A stretch of DNA of 64,000 nucleotides from JADKIH01 sp049363815 (GCA_049363815.1 JBMQEM010000163.1:56738-120737); one strand, 5' to 3'. Positions 52,097 to 60,745 are shown, counted from the first letter of the stretch. Made by a program: numbers and translations. Notes: generated from the letters alone by a model not told the origin.

Positions 52097-52220
52097 TAAC
52101 GGGAGATTTTAATGTGGAAGCCAAATATATAAAATTCCGGATACAAAAACAGGATTGTCTTCTGATCTTACTAAGTTGTAAATTACTGAATATCAATATC
52201 AATTATAGCTAAAGCTTGAA

Positions 52221-54068
52221 TCAATCCGAACCGATCAACTGAATGGAGCCTTTGTAAATTGTTCCGCTATCATTTACTACATAATAATAAACTCCATCGC
52301 TTGCCTTAGTGCCTTTTTCGTCAAAGCCTGTCCAGAATCTTTTTTTATTCCCGGAAATGAACATTTGAATTCCCCAGCGATTATAGATGCTGAGCTTAGC
52401 AGTAAGGGGTAGATTTTCAATTTCGAAAATGTCATTCTTTCCATCGCCATTTGGAGTGAAGACATTTGGAATTACAAATGGAACAACAGGACATTCACTT
52501 CCAACAGTGATCTCTTTGGTAATAGATGCTGATCCATCGGAATTTGTTACTGATAACGTAACATTGAATTTTCCTTTTGATGGAAAACAAATTTCTCTAG
52601 GATTCTGAAGAATAGAAAATGAAGTATCAGCATTTGAAAATGTCCAGTACCACGAAGTAGGTTGATTCAATGAAAGATCGGTGAAAGAGACACACTGCGA
52701 TGTACAGATCGTGTCTTCTGCAAATGTGAAATTTGGAACTGGAAAGATCTGCTGGCAGGCTGTTTTATCTGTTATAAGGTTGACCGGTTCATTTACCAGG
52801 GAGTCAATTGGCAGAATAATATTATCGCTGAAAGTAAATGCAGGTGTGATCTCAATGAAAGTATCAGGATAGGAAGTAAATGATATGGTATCGAGGTAGC
52901 AGGTAATTTCACCTATTTCAGTCGTTCTGATCAATGCAGCATCACGATAATATGCCGGTGGCCGGATATCGCCTGTATAGACAAATGCCTGATCTGTTGT
53001 CTGGATTATGTCGTATGGATAGTTTGTAAAATTCGGCGAAAAAGGATAGCGTCTGCTCCATCGGATACTTCCATCAGAATTAATTCTCATCATTACAATA
53101 TCTCTTTCATCCCAGCCTCCGACATCACCTAAGAGGAGAGTACTTCCATCGTCATAGGCAATTCCGGTGCGCATGATCTCTCCATTAGAAGTCCCGGCAT
53201 CATACAATTTCTGAAATTGGATATTACCATTCCGATCCAGCTTGAGATGAAATGTATCCCATTCCCTTGCGATATAATACGCTCGCCCGCTGATGAAAAG
53301 ATCTCCTGATGAATTTGTGGTAATCACATTGCATTCATCGTCGTAATAAGTCTGGAAAATTTTTGACCAAATCTCATTTCCGGTTGAATCCATATAGCAT
53401 ACTGCAACATCATTGAAAAAAATTGCATTGTATCCTACTGCATTCCCGGCCATGCAAATGTTTCCATCAATTGTTTCTACAATTGACCATGGATGAATAC
53501 CATATGGCAACTCCATTCTTTTCGACCATCTGATAGATCCATCTTCTTCCAGTCTGACGATCTGTGCTTTTGGATAGACACTACTCCGATTGTAATCTCC
53601 GATGGAACACATGATATAACCCCCTGCTGCAGATTTTATCAGTTTAATCGGTCGGTCGTTTGCAGAAAACCGGTATTCTTTTGACCAAAGATCATTTCCT
53701 GCTGAATCTGTTTTCAGCAAAAACAAAAAATCATCATTGCCATTTAATGTCGGATTATAGTTTGCGCTTCCAAAGACCAATATTCCTGAATCTCTTGTTT
53801 CAATGACAGTCTGTGGATAGGAATAATTACCGACTTGTTTGTTTTTGCTCCATTGCAAAACTCCATTTACATCGGTCTTTACCAGAACAGCTTGAAGATT
53901 GATTGTGTTCGTACTAGAGGCTACAGCCAGAATAATTCCTTTGTCAAAACTTTCAACGAGAGAAGTTCCCATATCGCTGTGAATGTTTCCAAAAGTTTTT
54001 ACAAAGGTGCTTTGCGAAAATGATTTGAGTGAAAAAAAGAATAGGATTAGGGTTAGTATTCTTCTCAT
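52221..54068 (-). CDS. Secreted protein with PKD domain and T9SS type B (gliding-motility-type) sorting domain
   Basis: The 615-residue protein has a signal peptide (MRRILTLILFFFSLKSFSQ). Residues about 20-380 contain repeated units such as GDYNRSSVYPKAQIVRLEEDGSIRWSKRM, CYMDSTGNEIWSKIFQTYYDDE and MMRINSDGSIRWSRRYPFSPNF, a beta-propeller-like (delta-60/SBBP-type) repeat. A PKD-like domain follows (about 445-520) and then, from residue 532, the type B sorting domain (VIPNVFTPNGDGKNDIFE ... NRWGIQMFISGN ... DGVYYYVVNDSGT). It is a surface cargo protein; its ligand is unknown. Confidence 0.92.
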   Translation of the reverse strand: MRRILTLILFFFSLKSFSQSTFVKTFGNIHSDMGTSLVESFDKGIILAVASSTNTINLQAVLVKTDVNGVLQWSKNKQVGNYSYPQTVIETRDSGILVFGSANYNPTLNGNDDFLFLLKTDSAGNDLWSKEYRFSANDRPIKLIKSAAGGYIMCSIGDYNRSSVYPKAQIVRLEEDGSIRWSKRMELPYGIHPWSIVETIDGNICMAGNAVGYNAIFFNDVAVCYMDSTGNEIWSKIFQTYYDDECNVITTNSSGDLFISGRAYYIAREWDTFHLKLDRNGNIQFQKLYDAGTSNGEIMRTGIAYDDGSTLLLGDVGGWDERDIVMMRINSDGSIRWSRRYPFSPNFTNYPYDIIQTTDQAFVYTGDIRPPAYYRDAALIRTTEIGEITCYLDTISFTSYPDTFIEITPAFTFSDNIILPIDSLVNEPVNLITDKTACQQIFPVPNFTFAEDTICTSQCVSFTDLSLNQPTSWYWTFSNADTSFSILQNPREICFPSKGKFNVTLSVTNSDGSASITKEITVGSECPVVPFVIPNVFTPNGDGKNDIFEIENLPLTAKLSIYNRWGIQMFISGNKKRFWTGFDEKGTKASDGVYYYVVNDSGTIYKGSIQLIGSD

Positions 54069-54113
54069 TTTTCAATTTTGATTTGAGATTTATTTACTGA
54101 GGTAAAAAATATA

Positions 54114-54192
54114 AACACTGAGTGCACTAAGTTCACAACAAGACCACTAAGTTTTCCGTGTTCTTATTGTGAACTTAGTGCACTTTGTGTTT
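54114..54192. repeat. 25-bp arm hairpin of CACTAAGTTCAC words
   Basis: AACACTGAGTGCACTAAGTTCACAA (54114-54138) faces TTGTGAACTTAGTGCACTTTGTGTT (54168-54192) with 23 of 25 bases complementary. The loop carries another partial copy (CACTAAGTT). It lies between two minus-strand genes, 3' of the MBL gene ending at 54281. Confidence 0.75.
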
Positions 54193-54280
54193 AAAAAATT
54201 AAAGGTAATAATCTTCCTCAATTCCAATCTCCTTGGCAGAATATTTACAAAAAAATGACAGTCTTCCTACAGGATGAATT

Positions 54281-55276
54281 TCAGAACTCCATGACCTGCC
54301 CAATCACCGGAATTTCAACTCTCAAATTGAGATCAGCAGCAGATTTTCTGATGCGTTCAATCGGTTCATACCATGGATGATTCGCCAGTTTAAATTTCCC
54401 CCAATGCACAGGAATAAGATATTTTGCATTCAGATCGATTGCCGCCTGAGTAGTCTGTTCCGGTACCATATGTATGAATGGCCAGTTGTCACCGTACTGC
54501 GCGCAATCCAACAATGCAAATTCAAACGGACCGAATTTCTCGCCAATCTTTTTAAACTGGCTGTCATATCCCGAATCACCACCTAGAAAAATCTTCTTAT
54601 AACCCATGTCAAGAACAAATGAACTCCATAATGTATTCGCACGTTTTGTCGTACGGCCGGAAAAATGTCTTGATGGGGTCGATATGAATTCTATACTTTC
54701 ATCTACACGAAAATTTTCCCACCAATCTAGTTCAACAATTTTATCTTCTTCAATTCCCCAAAATTCCAGATGCGATCCTACACCAAGTGATGTGACAATT
54801 TTCCTGAATTTTCCATTCAGCTTCAGGATCGTCTGATAATCCAAATGATCATAATGATCGTGAGTGATCAGTAGAATATCAATTGGCGGAATATCTTCTG
54901 CTTTGTAAATATCCGCACCGTTAAAAGCTTTCACCATGGAAGAAAACGGAGAAGCATATCCGCTGAAAACAGGATCTACCAGAATTTTAAATCCTTTGTG
55001 ATTGATGTAGTAAGAAGAATGTCCGAACCAGACCAATGAACTTTTCTCATTTGAAAGTGAGTTGAGATCAGTATTAATTGAAGTGACGGGCGAAGCAGGA
55101 TATAGATCTTTCACTTTGCTAAAAAAAAAGTCACCCAGCATTTTGATCATAGAAGCATCTTTTATGAGTGCTTCTGTGGGTTCAATATTTTTAAAGGAAC
55201 CGTCCCGGTAATTCGCTGAATTATGGATTCTTTTGAGTCGATTGCCGGAGGGGGCTTTGCCGAAGGTTTTTAGCAT
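54281..55276 (-). CDS. Metallo-beta-lactamase-fold hydrolase (NAPE-PLD/UlaG-like)
   Basis: The 331-residue protein has VWFGHSSYYINHKGFKILVDPVFSGYASPF and the zinc motif HxHxDH (H139, H141, D143, H144) in LLITHDHYDHLDYQT, followed by FISTPSRHFSGRTTKRANTLWSSFVL, FLGGDSGYDSQFKKIGEKFGPF and YLIPVHWGKFKLANHPWYEP. This order is that of NAPE-phospholipase D-like MBL enzymes rather than beta-lactamases or ribonucleases. The HFSGR and VHWGKF motifs are characteristic. It is probably cytosolic or membrane-associated (no signal peptide). The natural substrate is unknown. Confidence 0.9.
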   Translation of the reverse strand: MLKTFGKAPSGNRLKRIHNSANYRDGSFKNIEPTEALIKDASMIKMLGDFFFSKVKDLYPASPVTSINTDLNSLSNEKSSLVWFGHSSYYINHKGFKILVDPVFSGYASPFSSMVKAFNGADIYKAEDIPPIDILLITHDHYDHLDYQTILKLNGKFRKIVTSLGVGSHLEFWGIEEDKIVELDWWENFRVDESIEFISTPSRHFSGRTTKRANTLWSSFVLDMGYKKIFLGGDSGYDSQFKKIGEKFGPFEFALLDCAQYGDNWPFIHMVPEQTTQAAIDLNAKYLIPVHWGKFKLANHPWYEPIERIRKSAADLNLRVEIPVIGQVMEF

Positions 55277-55333
55277 ATGTAAGAGCTGACGAATTCAGGT
55301 GTAATTTATTTTAACACTCAGACTTTACAATGT

Positions 55334-55930
55334 TCAAAACTGTATCTCCCCCCGCTCTATCTGCTGCACAATCGATTCAATCGTTTTATCATCACCGGTC
55401 GGATCATATTTGCCTTTGAGATCGTGACCGAAAAGTTTGGCCATGCCTTGGGCGAAAAAGGCATTCATGGAACCTTTGAGGTCTTTGATTAATTCATATG
55501 AACTGTGGCCGGTTTCTCTGTCGATGAGTTTGATCAGGACTTTTCCCTGGTTGACACTTAACTTCTTTAATTGATCTTCGAAGTCTTTGCGGACTTGTTC
55601 TTCTACTCCCTTTCTGTATCTCCTTTTCTCTCTGTCGGTTTTCATAGTCGACATCCTCGCATTCATTTCATTCAGCTTTACGGCAGCCAGTCGTGCGTAA
55701 GGATAAACTTTGATGACATTAAAACGCATGCGATAATAGGCCTGCAGGTTCTTTAAATAATCAGGACCTTCAGCTTCGACTTTTACCCAATTTAAATTCA
55801 CTACATAAATAGTATCTTCCTTTTCAATAATGTACGGAAGCATTTTACCTTTTAAAGTGTCTTGTGAAAATGAAGGAAATGAAGCAAGAATGCTAAAAAG
55901 AAAGAGAATAAAAACTACTGATTTTTTCAT
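55334..55930 (-). CDS. DUF4294 exported protein
   Basis: The 198-residue protein has a signal peptide (VVFILFLFSILASFPSFSQ). The DUF4294 family pattern is present: VEAEGPDYLKNLQAYYRMRFNVIKVYPYARLAAVKLNEMNARMS, then RYRKGVEEQVRKDFEDQLKKL and VLIKLIDRETGHSSYELIKDLKGSMNAFF. It is a mostly helical envelope protein found in Bacteroidota, of unknown function. It is 26 bases downstream of the biotin carboxylase gene on the same strand. Confidence 0.88.
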   Translation of the reverse strand: MKKSVVFILFLFSILASFPSFSQDTLKGKMLPYIIEKEDTIYVVNLNWVKVEAEGPDYLKNLQAYYRMRFNVIKVYPYARLAAVKLNEMNARMSTMKTDREKRRYRKGVEEQVRKDFEDQLKKLSVNQGKVLIKLIDRETGHSSYELIKDLKGSMNAFFAQGMAKLFGHDLKGKYDPTGDDKTIESIVQQIERGEIQF

Positions 55931-55956
55931 TTTTCGGAGTATTCCAACAAACGTGC

Positions 55957-57450
55957 CTAATCGTTATTTCTCAGGCGGTTTTGCTTCCACATGGAAACGG
56001 ATGAATTGCCGGTTTGATTGTTTGCTGTCGCTTTTATCCCTTTTTGCATCATTTTAACAGCAAGTAATGCAGCAATTTTCATCTCATTTTCAGATGTCTT
56101 CTTCTGACTTCCGGGAACAAAATAATTTTTTACGAAATGTGTATCGAAATTTCCGCTGATAAATGCCTCATGATTCATTACAAAACGGCAAAACGGCAAG
56201 GTTGTCTTTACTCCACTGATCTGATAATCGTCAATAGCCCTTATCATTCTTTCTATTGATTCTTTTCTGTCTTTACCGTACGTGATCAGCTTAGCGATCA
56301 TCGGATCATAATAGATGGGTATTTCCATTCCTTCTTCGTAGGCATCATCACAACGTACACCCGGACCTTGTGGTGCTTTGTAGGATTGCAGTGTTCCGAT
56401 ATCAGGTAAAAAATTATTTTCAGGATCTTCTGCATACACACGGATCTCCATTGCATGTCCTAAGATCTTCAAGTCTTCCTGTTTGAATGATAACTTCTCA
56501 CCTCGTGCAACCTTGATCTGCTCTTTTACAAGATCAAGTCCTGTGATATATTCTGTTACCGGATGTTCAACCTGTAAACGGGTATTCATTTCCAGAAAAT
56601 AGAAATTCAGATTTTCATCCAGTAAAAATTCAACTGTACCAGCTCCGAAATAATTGCATGCCTTTGCAACCTGCACAGCACAACGGCCCATTTCTTCGCG
56701 GATCTTTTCGGTCAACACTGATGAGGGTGCTTCTTCAATTACCTTCTGGTGACGACGCTGCACACTGCATTCTCTTTCGAAAAGATGGACAACATTGCCG
56801 TGTGTATCACCTAAGACCTGGATCTCTATATGTCGTGGTGAAGCCACATATCTTTCAATAAAAACAGCACCATCACCAAAGCTTGAGATCGCTTCGCTGA
56901 CAGCCAGTTTCATCTGCTCTTCAAACTCTTCTTTATTCTGAACGATGCGCATTCCTTTTCCACCACCACCGGCAGATGCTTTTATCAGGATTGGAAAACC
57001 TATCTTCTCTGCGATCAATTTTGCTTCATTGATATCATCGATTGCTTTTGCTGTGCCAGGAACAAGTGGAATATTATGCGATTCAGCAGTTGCCTTAGCA
57101 GCAAGCTTACTTCCCATCATGCGCATTGAATCACCTGTCGGACCAACAAAAATTATTCCTGATGCTTTGACCAGATCAGCGAATGCAGCATTCTCCGAAA
57201 GAAAACCATAACCGGGATGAATGGCATCAGCACCTGTATCTTTTGCAGCCTTGATGATATTCTCCATCACCAGATAACTCTGCGAAGATGGTCCCAGACC
57301 AATACAAACCGCTTCATCAGCATACCGAACATGCAAGGCATTCCTGTCTGCTTCCGAAAAAACAGCAACCGTCTTGATCCCCATCTCTCGTGCAGAGCGC
57401 ATTACTCGAATGGCGATCTCACCGCGGTTGGCTATTAGTAGTTTTTTCAT
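55957..57450 (-). CDS. accC: Biotin carboxylase (acetyl-/acyl-CoA carboxylase subunit AccC)
   Basis: The 497-residue protein has the ATP-grasp carboxylase order: KKLLIANRGEIAIRVMRSARE, GYGFLSENAAFADLV, the glycine-rich ATP loop KASAGGGGKGMRIV, FERECSVQRRHQKVIEEAPSSV, YFLEMNTRLQVEHPVTEYITGLDLVKEQI. All catalytic residues are visible. AccC carboxylates biotin on BCCP with ATP and bicarbonate. The usual length is about 450, so there is a C-terminal extension of some 45 residues (KKTSENEMKIAALLAVKMMQ ...) of unknown use. No accB is in the window, so it could belong to an acetyl- or propionyl-CoA carboxylase. Monocistronic-looking. Confidence 0.93.
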   Translation of the reverse strand: MKKLLIANRGEIAIRVMRSAREMGIKTVAVFSEADRNALHVRYADEAVCIGLGPSSQSYLVMENIIKAAKDTGADAIHPGYGFLSENAAFADLVKASGIIFVGPTGDSMRMMGSKLAAKATAESHNIPLVPGTAKAIDDINEAKLIAEKIGFPILIKASAGGGGKGMRIVQNKEEFEEQMKLAVSEAISSFGDGAVFIERYVASPRHIEIQVLGDTHGNVVHLFERECSVQRRHQKVIEEAPSSVLTEKIREEMGRCAVQVAKACNYFGAGTVEFLLDENLNFYFLEMNTRLQVEHPVTEYITGLDLVKEQIKVARGEKLSFKQEDLKILGHAMEIRVYAEDPENNFLPDIGTLQSYKAPQGPGVRCDDAYEEGMEIPIYYDPMIAKLITYGKDRKESIERMIRAIDDYQISGVKTTLPFCRFVMNHEAFISGNFDTHFVKNYFVPGSQKKTSENEMKIAALLAVKMMQKGIKATANNQTGNSSVSMWKQNRLRNND

Positions 57451-57462
57451 TTTTATTTAGTT

Positions 57463-57583
57463 GGTGAGTGGTAATTAGTGAGTAGTGAGTAGCACTGTTT
57501 TCAATCCTTTCAACTGGATGCTTCTATCGACTGTATTGGTGAGTATTAATTGGTAAGTAGTAATCAGTGAGTGGTGAATAGCA
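57463..57583. repeat. Iterated GGTGAGT/AGTGAGTAG repeat upstream of accC
   Basis: Two blocks of degenerate GTGAGTRGT words, 57463-57494 (starts GGTGAGTGGTAATTAGTGAG) and 57538-57583 (starts GGTGAGTATTAATTGGTAAG), both ending AGTAGCA/AATAGCA. They lie 13 and 88 bases 5' of the accC start on the other side of the strand. No hairpin partner is evident. Confidence 0.6.
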
Positions 57584-57615
57584 AAGTATACGAGATGTTA
57601 GAACGGTTAGTATGC

Positions 57616-57635
57616 TTGACCTTTGACCTCTGACC
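57616..57635. repeat. Short TGACCTT-word repeat 3' of agmatinase-like gene
   Basis: TTGACCTTTGACCTCTGACC, the same word as in the repeats at 58554-58577 and 58638-58702. It lies 28 bases from the end of the minus gene, so the agmatinase-like gene is flanked on both sides by this word family. Confidence 0.6.
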
Positions 57636-57662
57636 TATTTTTTTACTTCCTTGAAACTTCAT

Positions 57663-58544
57663 TTACTTCTTAACAGAATGATACCCTATCAACCGATAAA
57701 CTAGTTTCGCCAACGTAAACTCCGACAAAATACTTCCTTCAATCGGTGCACATTCCAGAACATCAAATCCGATCACTTCTCTTTCTGCGAAAACTCTGCG
57801 GAGAAATTGCAACGTCTCAGACCAGAATAATCCGTTTGGTTCTGCTGTTCCTACTGCAGGCATGATCGAAGGATCAAATCCATCGGCATCAATGGAAAGG
57901 TACACATGTTTCGGCAGACATGCAATTGCTTTGTCCATCCACTTGTCGTCTTTACGGATCTGGTGTGCGTAAAAAGTATTGATGATATCTGACGACTTGA
58001 TCAGATCCGCTTCTTCTTTACATTGGGCGCGGATACCGATCTGTACCAGGGGAACAGTCATATCATGCACACGTTTCATCACTGAAGCATGTGAATAAAT
58101 ATTATCGTGATACGATTCCCGGAGATCAGAGTGTGCATCGATCTGCAGTACTGCCATTTCCGGATATTTTCTTCTATGCGCACGGACAAATCCATTTGTA
58201 ACAGTATGTTCTGCTCCCAGTGAAACAACATATTTTCCGGCATTGATATGCTTTGTTGTTTCTTCATCGATCAGGATCATTGCTGCTTCATCGACCTTAC
58301 TTCCGAAATCCATTTCTTCCATCGTCACAATTCCTCCATTGCGATAGCTTTCAGCATCGAGCTCTTCGTCATAGAATTCCACAAAATGAGAAGCACTCAC
58401 AATAGCTGCAGGACCTTTTGCTGATCCTTCTAGGTACGAGGAAGTATGTTCGTATGGAACTTGCTGGATAACGTATTTTGCACTTTTGTAGTCAGTTTCT
58501 TCAGGAAGAGCGAGGAAGCCTTCTGCGGCGGGAAGTTGGTTCAT
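57663..58544 (-). CDS. Agmatinase-like (ureohydrolase) enzyme
   Basis: The 293-residue protein has the ureohydrolase manganese-site motifs: SLGAEHTVTNGF (H113), QIDAHSDLRESYHDN (D136, H138, D140) and SIDADGFDPSIMPAVGT (D219, D221). The whole first motif differs from the usual GGDHS. The metal ligands are all kept, so hydrolysis of agmatine, arginine or a related guanidino compound to urea is expected; which one cannot be told. Length fits agmatinase (about 300). No polyamine genes are adjacent. The gene is flanked by TGACCTT repeats. Confidence 0.88.
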   Translation of the reverse strand: MNQLPAAEGFLALPEETDYKSAKYVIQQVPYEHTSSYLEGSAKGPAAIVSASHFVEFYDEELDAESYRNGGIVTMEEMDFGSKVDEAAMILIDEETTKHINAGKYVVSLGAEHTVTNGFVRAHRRKYPEMAVLQIDAHSDLRESYHDNIYSHASVMKRVHDMTVPLVQIGIRAQCKEEADLIKSSDIINTFYAHQIRKDDKWMDKAIACLPKHVYLSIDADGFDPSIMPAVGTAEPNGLFWSETLQFLRRVFAEREVIGFDVLECAPIEGSILSEFTLAKLVYRLIGYHSVKK

Positions 58545-58553
58545 TATTTTTTC

Positions 58554-58577
58554 AGGTCAAAGGTCAAAGGTCAAGGG
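58554..58577. repeat. AGGTCAA triplet repeat 5' of agmatinase-like gene
   Basis: AGGTCAAAGGTCAAAGGTCA, then AGGG: three and a half copies of AGGTCAA, starting 10 bases from the agmatinase-like start. It is the reverse complement of the 57616-57635 word. Confidence 0.65.
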
Positions 58578-58637
58578 CTAGTTTGGCCTTTACTTAATTT
58601 CATATTTTATTTTACAGGTTACTTTTTTATGGTGGTA

Positions 58638-58702
58638 AGTTCAAAGGTCAAGGGTCAAAGGTCATTCGCGTATTCTGACCTTTGACCCTTGACCTTTGAA
58701 CT
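58638..58702. repeat. Perfect 27-bp inverted repeat between sucC and agmatinase-like genes
   Basis: Left arm 58638-58664 (AGTTCAAAGGTCAAGGGTCA, then AAGGTCA) and right arm 58676-58702 (TGACCTTTGACCCTTGACCT, then TTGAACT) are complementary at all 27 positions, with an 11-base loop. It lies eight bases from the sucC stop. A T-rich stretch precedes it on the sucC-reading strand. Transcribed, it would form a very stable hairpin. Confidence 0.85.
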
Positions 58703-58710
58703 CAAAAAAA

Positions 58711-59904
58711 TTACTTCTTAAGTACCGTATTCACCAGATCAGCCGCTTCTTTCAACTGAATCGCTGAGAAAACTTTCAATCCGCTTTCGTCGATGATCTT
58801 TTTGGCTTCTACTGCATTTGTTCCTTGTAGTCTTACGATGATAGGAACAGGAATTTCTCCGATATTTTTATAAGCATCTACAATTCCCTGTGCAACTCTG
58901 TCGCAACGAACGATACCACCGAAGATGTTCACCAAAATTGCTTTTACATTCGGATCTTTAAGAATGATACGGAATGCCTGCTCAACTCTTGCGGCATTTG
59001 CTGTACCTCCTACATCAAGGAAGTTAGCAGGATCTCCACCGGCAAGTTTGATTATATCCATCGTAGCCATTGCAAGTCCGGCACCATTTACCATACAACC
59101 TACGTTTCCGTCAAGCTTTACATAATTGAGGTTATGTTCACCTGCTTCTACTTCTGTCGGATCTTCTTCAGTAACATCACGCATAGCCAGGTAATCCGGA
59201 TGACGGAACAAACCGTTCTCATCAAAATTTACTTTTGCATCTACTGCAATGATCTTGTCGTCTGATGTTTTAAGAACAGGATTGATCTCAAACATCGATG
59301 CATCGATTGAATCGTATGCTTTATAAAGTGAAGCAATGAATTTTGTCATTTGTTTGAACGCTTCTCCACTCAGACCAAGATTGAAAGCGATCTTTCTAGT
59401 CTGAAATCCCTGAAGACCAACAGAAGGATCGATCTCTTCTTTGTGAATCAGATGCGGATTGTGTTCTGCAACTTCTTCAATGTCCATTCCACCTTCTGTC
59501 GAATACATGATGATATTACGACCGGTCTGACGGTTCAGAAGAACGCTTACATAAAATTCTTTCGTAGGAGAAGCACCCGGATAGTAAACATCCTGTGCGA
59601 CCAGAACCTTATTAACTTTTTTACCCTGTGGACCTGTTTGCGGAGTGACCAAATTCATTCCGATAATGTTTGTCGCTCTTTCTTTTACTTCATCCAGACT
59701 TTTCGCAAGTTTTACTCCGCCGCCTTTTCCACGACCACCGGCATGGATCTGTGCTTTGATCACCCACCAGTTTGTACCGGTTGACTTAGTTAATTCTTTT
59801 GCGGCTTCAACAGCTTGTTCAGGAGTATCTGCAACGATACCCTCCTGAATGCCTACACCAAATGATTTAAGGATCGATTTTCCCTGATATTCGTGAATAT
59901 TCAT
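58711..59904 (-). CDS. sucC: Succinate-CoA ligase (ADP-forming) subunit beta
   Basis: The 397-residue protein begins MNIHEYQGKSILKSFGV and shows the ATP-grasp/CoA-ligase features: KAQIHAGGRGKGGGVKLAKS, then FEINPVLKTSDDKIIAVDAKV, NGAGLAMATMDIIKLAGGDPANFLDVGGTANA and ILVNIFGGIVRCDRVAQGIV. These are the usual succinyl-CoA synthetase beta motifs with all metal and nucleotide residues. With the alpha subunit SucD (not in the window) it converts succinyl-CoA to succinate in the TCA cycle. It has a TATTTTTG -7 box on the minus strand at 59948-59955, and is separated from the next gene by a strong 27-bp hairpin. Confidence 0.97.
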   Translation of the reverse strand: MNIHEYQGKSILKSFGVGIQEGIVADTPEQAVEAAKELTKSTGTNWWVIKAQIHAGGRGKGGGVKLAKSLDEVKERATNIIGMNLVTPQTGPQGKKVNKVLVAQDVYYPGASPTKEFYVSVLLNRQTGRNIIMYSTEGGMDIEEVAEHNPHLIHKEEIDPSVGLQGFQTRKIAFNLGLSGEAFKQMTKFIASLYKAYDSIDASMFEINPVLKTSDDKIIAVDAKVNFDENGLFRHPDYLAMRDVTEEDPTEVEAGEHNLNYVKLDGNVGCMVNGAGLAMATMDIIKLAGGDPANFLDVGGTANAARVEQAFRIILKDPNVKAILVNIFGGIVRCDRVAQGIVDAYKNIGEIPVPIIVRLQGTNAVEAKKIIDESGLKVFSAIQLKEAADLVNTVLKK

Positions 59905-59947
59905 GCGATAGAATTAGTAAAACAATGTCAACATGGCATTGCGGCCA

Positions 59948-59955
59948 CAAAAATA
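59948..59955 (-). promoter_or_regulatory. -7 box of sucC
   Basis: On the minus strand TATTTTTG matches TAnnTTTG exactly, about 45 bases before the sucC ATG. No good -33 TTTG is seen. Confidence 0.3.
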
Positions 59956-60124
59956 AAATTTTAAAGGTATCAGAGCGGAAAAAAGTGAGATTGTGGATAT
60001 TTTTAATTGGAGGGTTTTAAGTTGTTGAAAACCTATGTGGTTTTAGGCTTTTCGGAGTATCTTCCACACTTTAAACCCTTTAAACACCTTAATCCAATTA
60101 AGCCAAATATCTCTACCACTGACC

Positions 60125-60652
60125 CTATTGATTCAAATACGTCTTTTTAATAAACTTTACATGATGTCTTTCATGAACAAGAACCATATAGATCAATGCC
60201 CGGACGCTGACTTCCTTGTTGTTGGCAATGCCGACATCGTCGAGGGTATTCAGATCCATATTCAGGAGCATATGAATTGTCGATTGCCGCACAGCGTATA
60301 ATTCTTCACCGATATCTTTTAAAGTCCGTGTCGTATAATTGCTGTTTCTCACATAATCATCTTCTTCAAATCCCGGAAGCGATTGTCTTTCACCTCTCAT
60401 AAAACATAGGATTCTATAGGTCATTACTCTTTCTGTATCCAGTACATGTCCAAGGACTTCTTTCACCGACCATTTTCCTTCCTGATAGCGATTGTCGCCT
60501 TGTTTTTCCGGAAGAGATTTTATAAATTGGTGTGTCAGTTCACCCTGGGCTACCAATCCTTTGAACATATCATTTTCCATAATATGTTGTCGATAGGATT
60601 CGTAATATTCACTGATTGTACCTACATCGGGCGGTAATATTGGTGTGCTCAT
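60125..60652 (-). CDS. DinB-family putative metal-dependent protein
   Basis: The 175-residue four-helix protein has the DinB_2 metal-binding pattern: a histidine in SVKEVLGHVLDTERVMTYRILCF and a distal HERHHVKFIKK pair. RYQEGKWSVKEVLGHV is the usual family motif. DinB-family proteins are metal-bound enzymes of the thiol-transferase or bacillithiol-transferase type, or proteins of unknown function. It is not the DNA polymerase IV called DinB. Single gene, start ATG, no operon partner. Confidence 0.9.
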   Translation of the reverse strand: MSTPILPPDVGTISEYYESYRQHIMENDMFKGLVAQGELTHQFIKSLPEKQGDNRYQEGKWSVKEVLGHVLDTERVMTYRILCFMRGERQSLPGFEEDDYVRNSNYTTRTLKDIGEELYAVRQSTIHMLLNMDLNTLDDVGIANNKEVSVRALIYMVLVHERHHVKFIKKTYLNQ

Positions 60653-60745
60653 GCTTGTGTAATTTGTTCTTGCAAGATACTCTTTAAAAAACTTCAGCCA
60701 TGCTGAATTAACTTTTCATTAACCGGAAATTAATGTACAGTTTAT

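Noticed and set aside
57463..58702. Iterated words as CRISPR or transposon ends
   Set aside because: Words are tandem and degenerate without spacers, and no transposase or target duplications are visible; kept as repeats of unknown nature.
60125..60652. DNA polymerase IV (DinB)
   Set aside because: Only 175 residues with the four-helix metal-binding DinB_2 pattern; no polymerase motifs.
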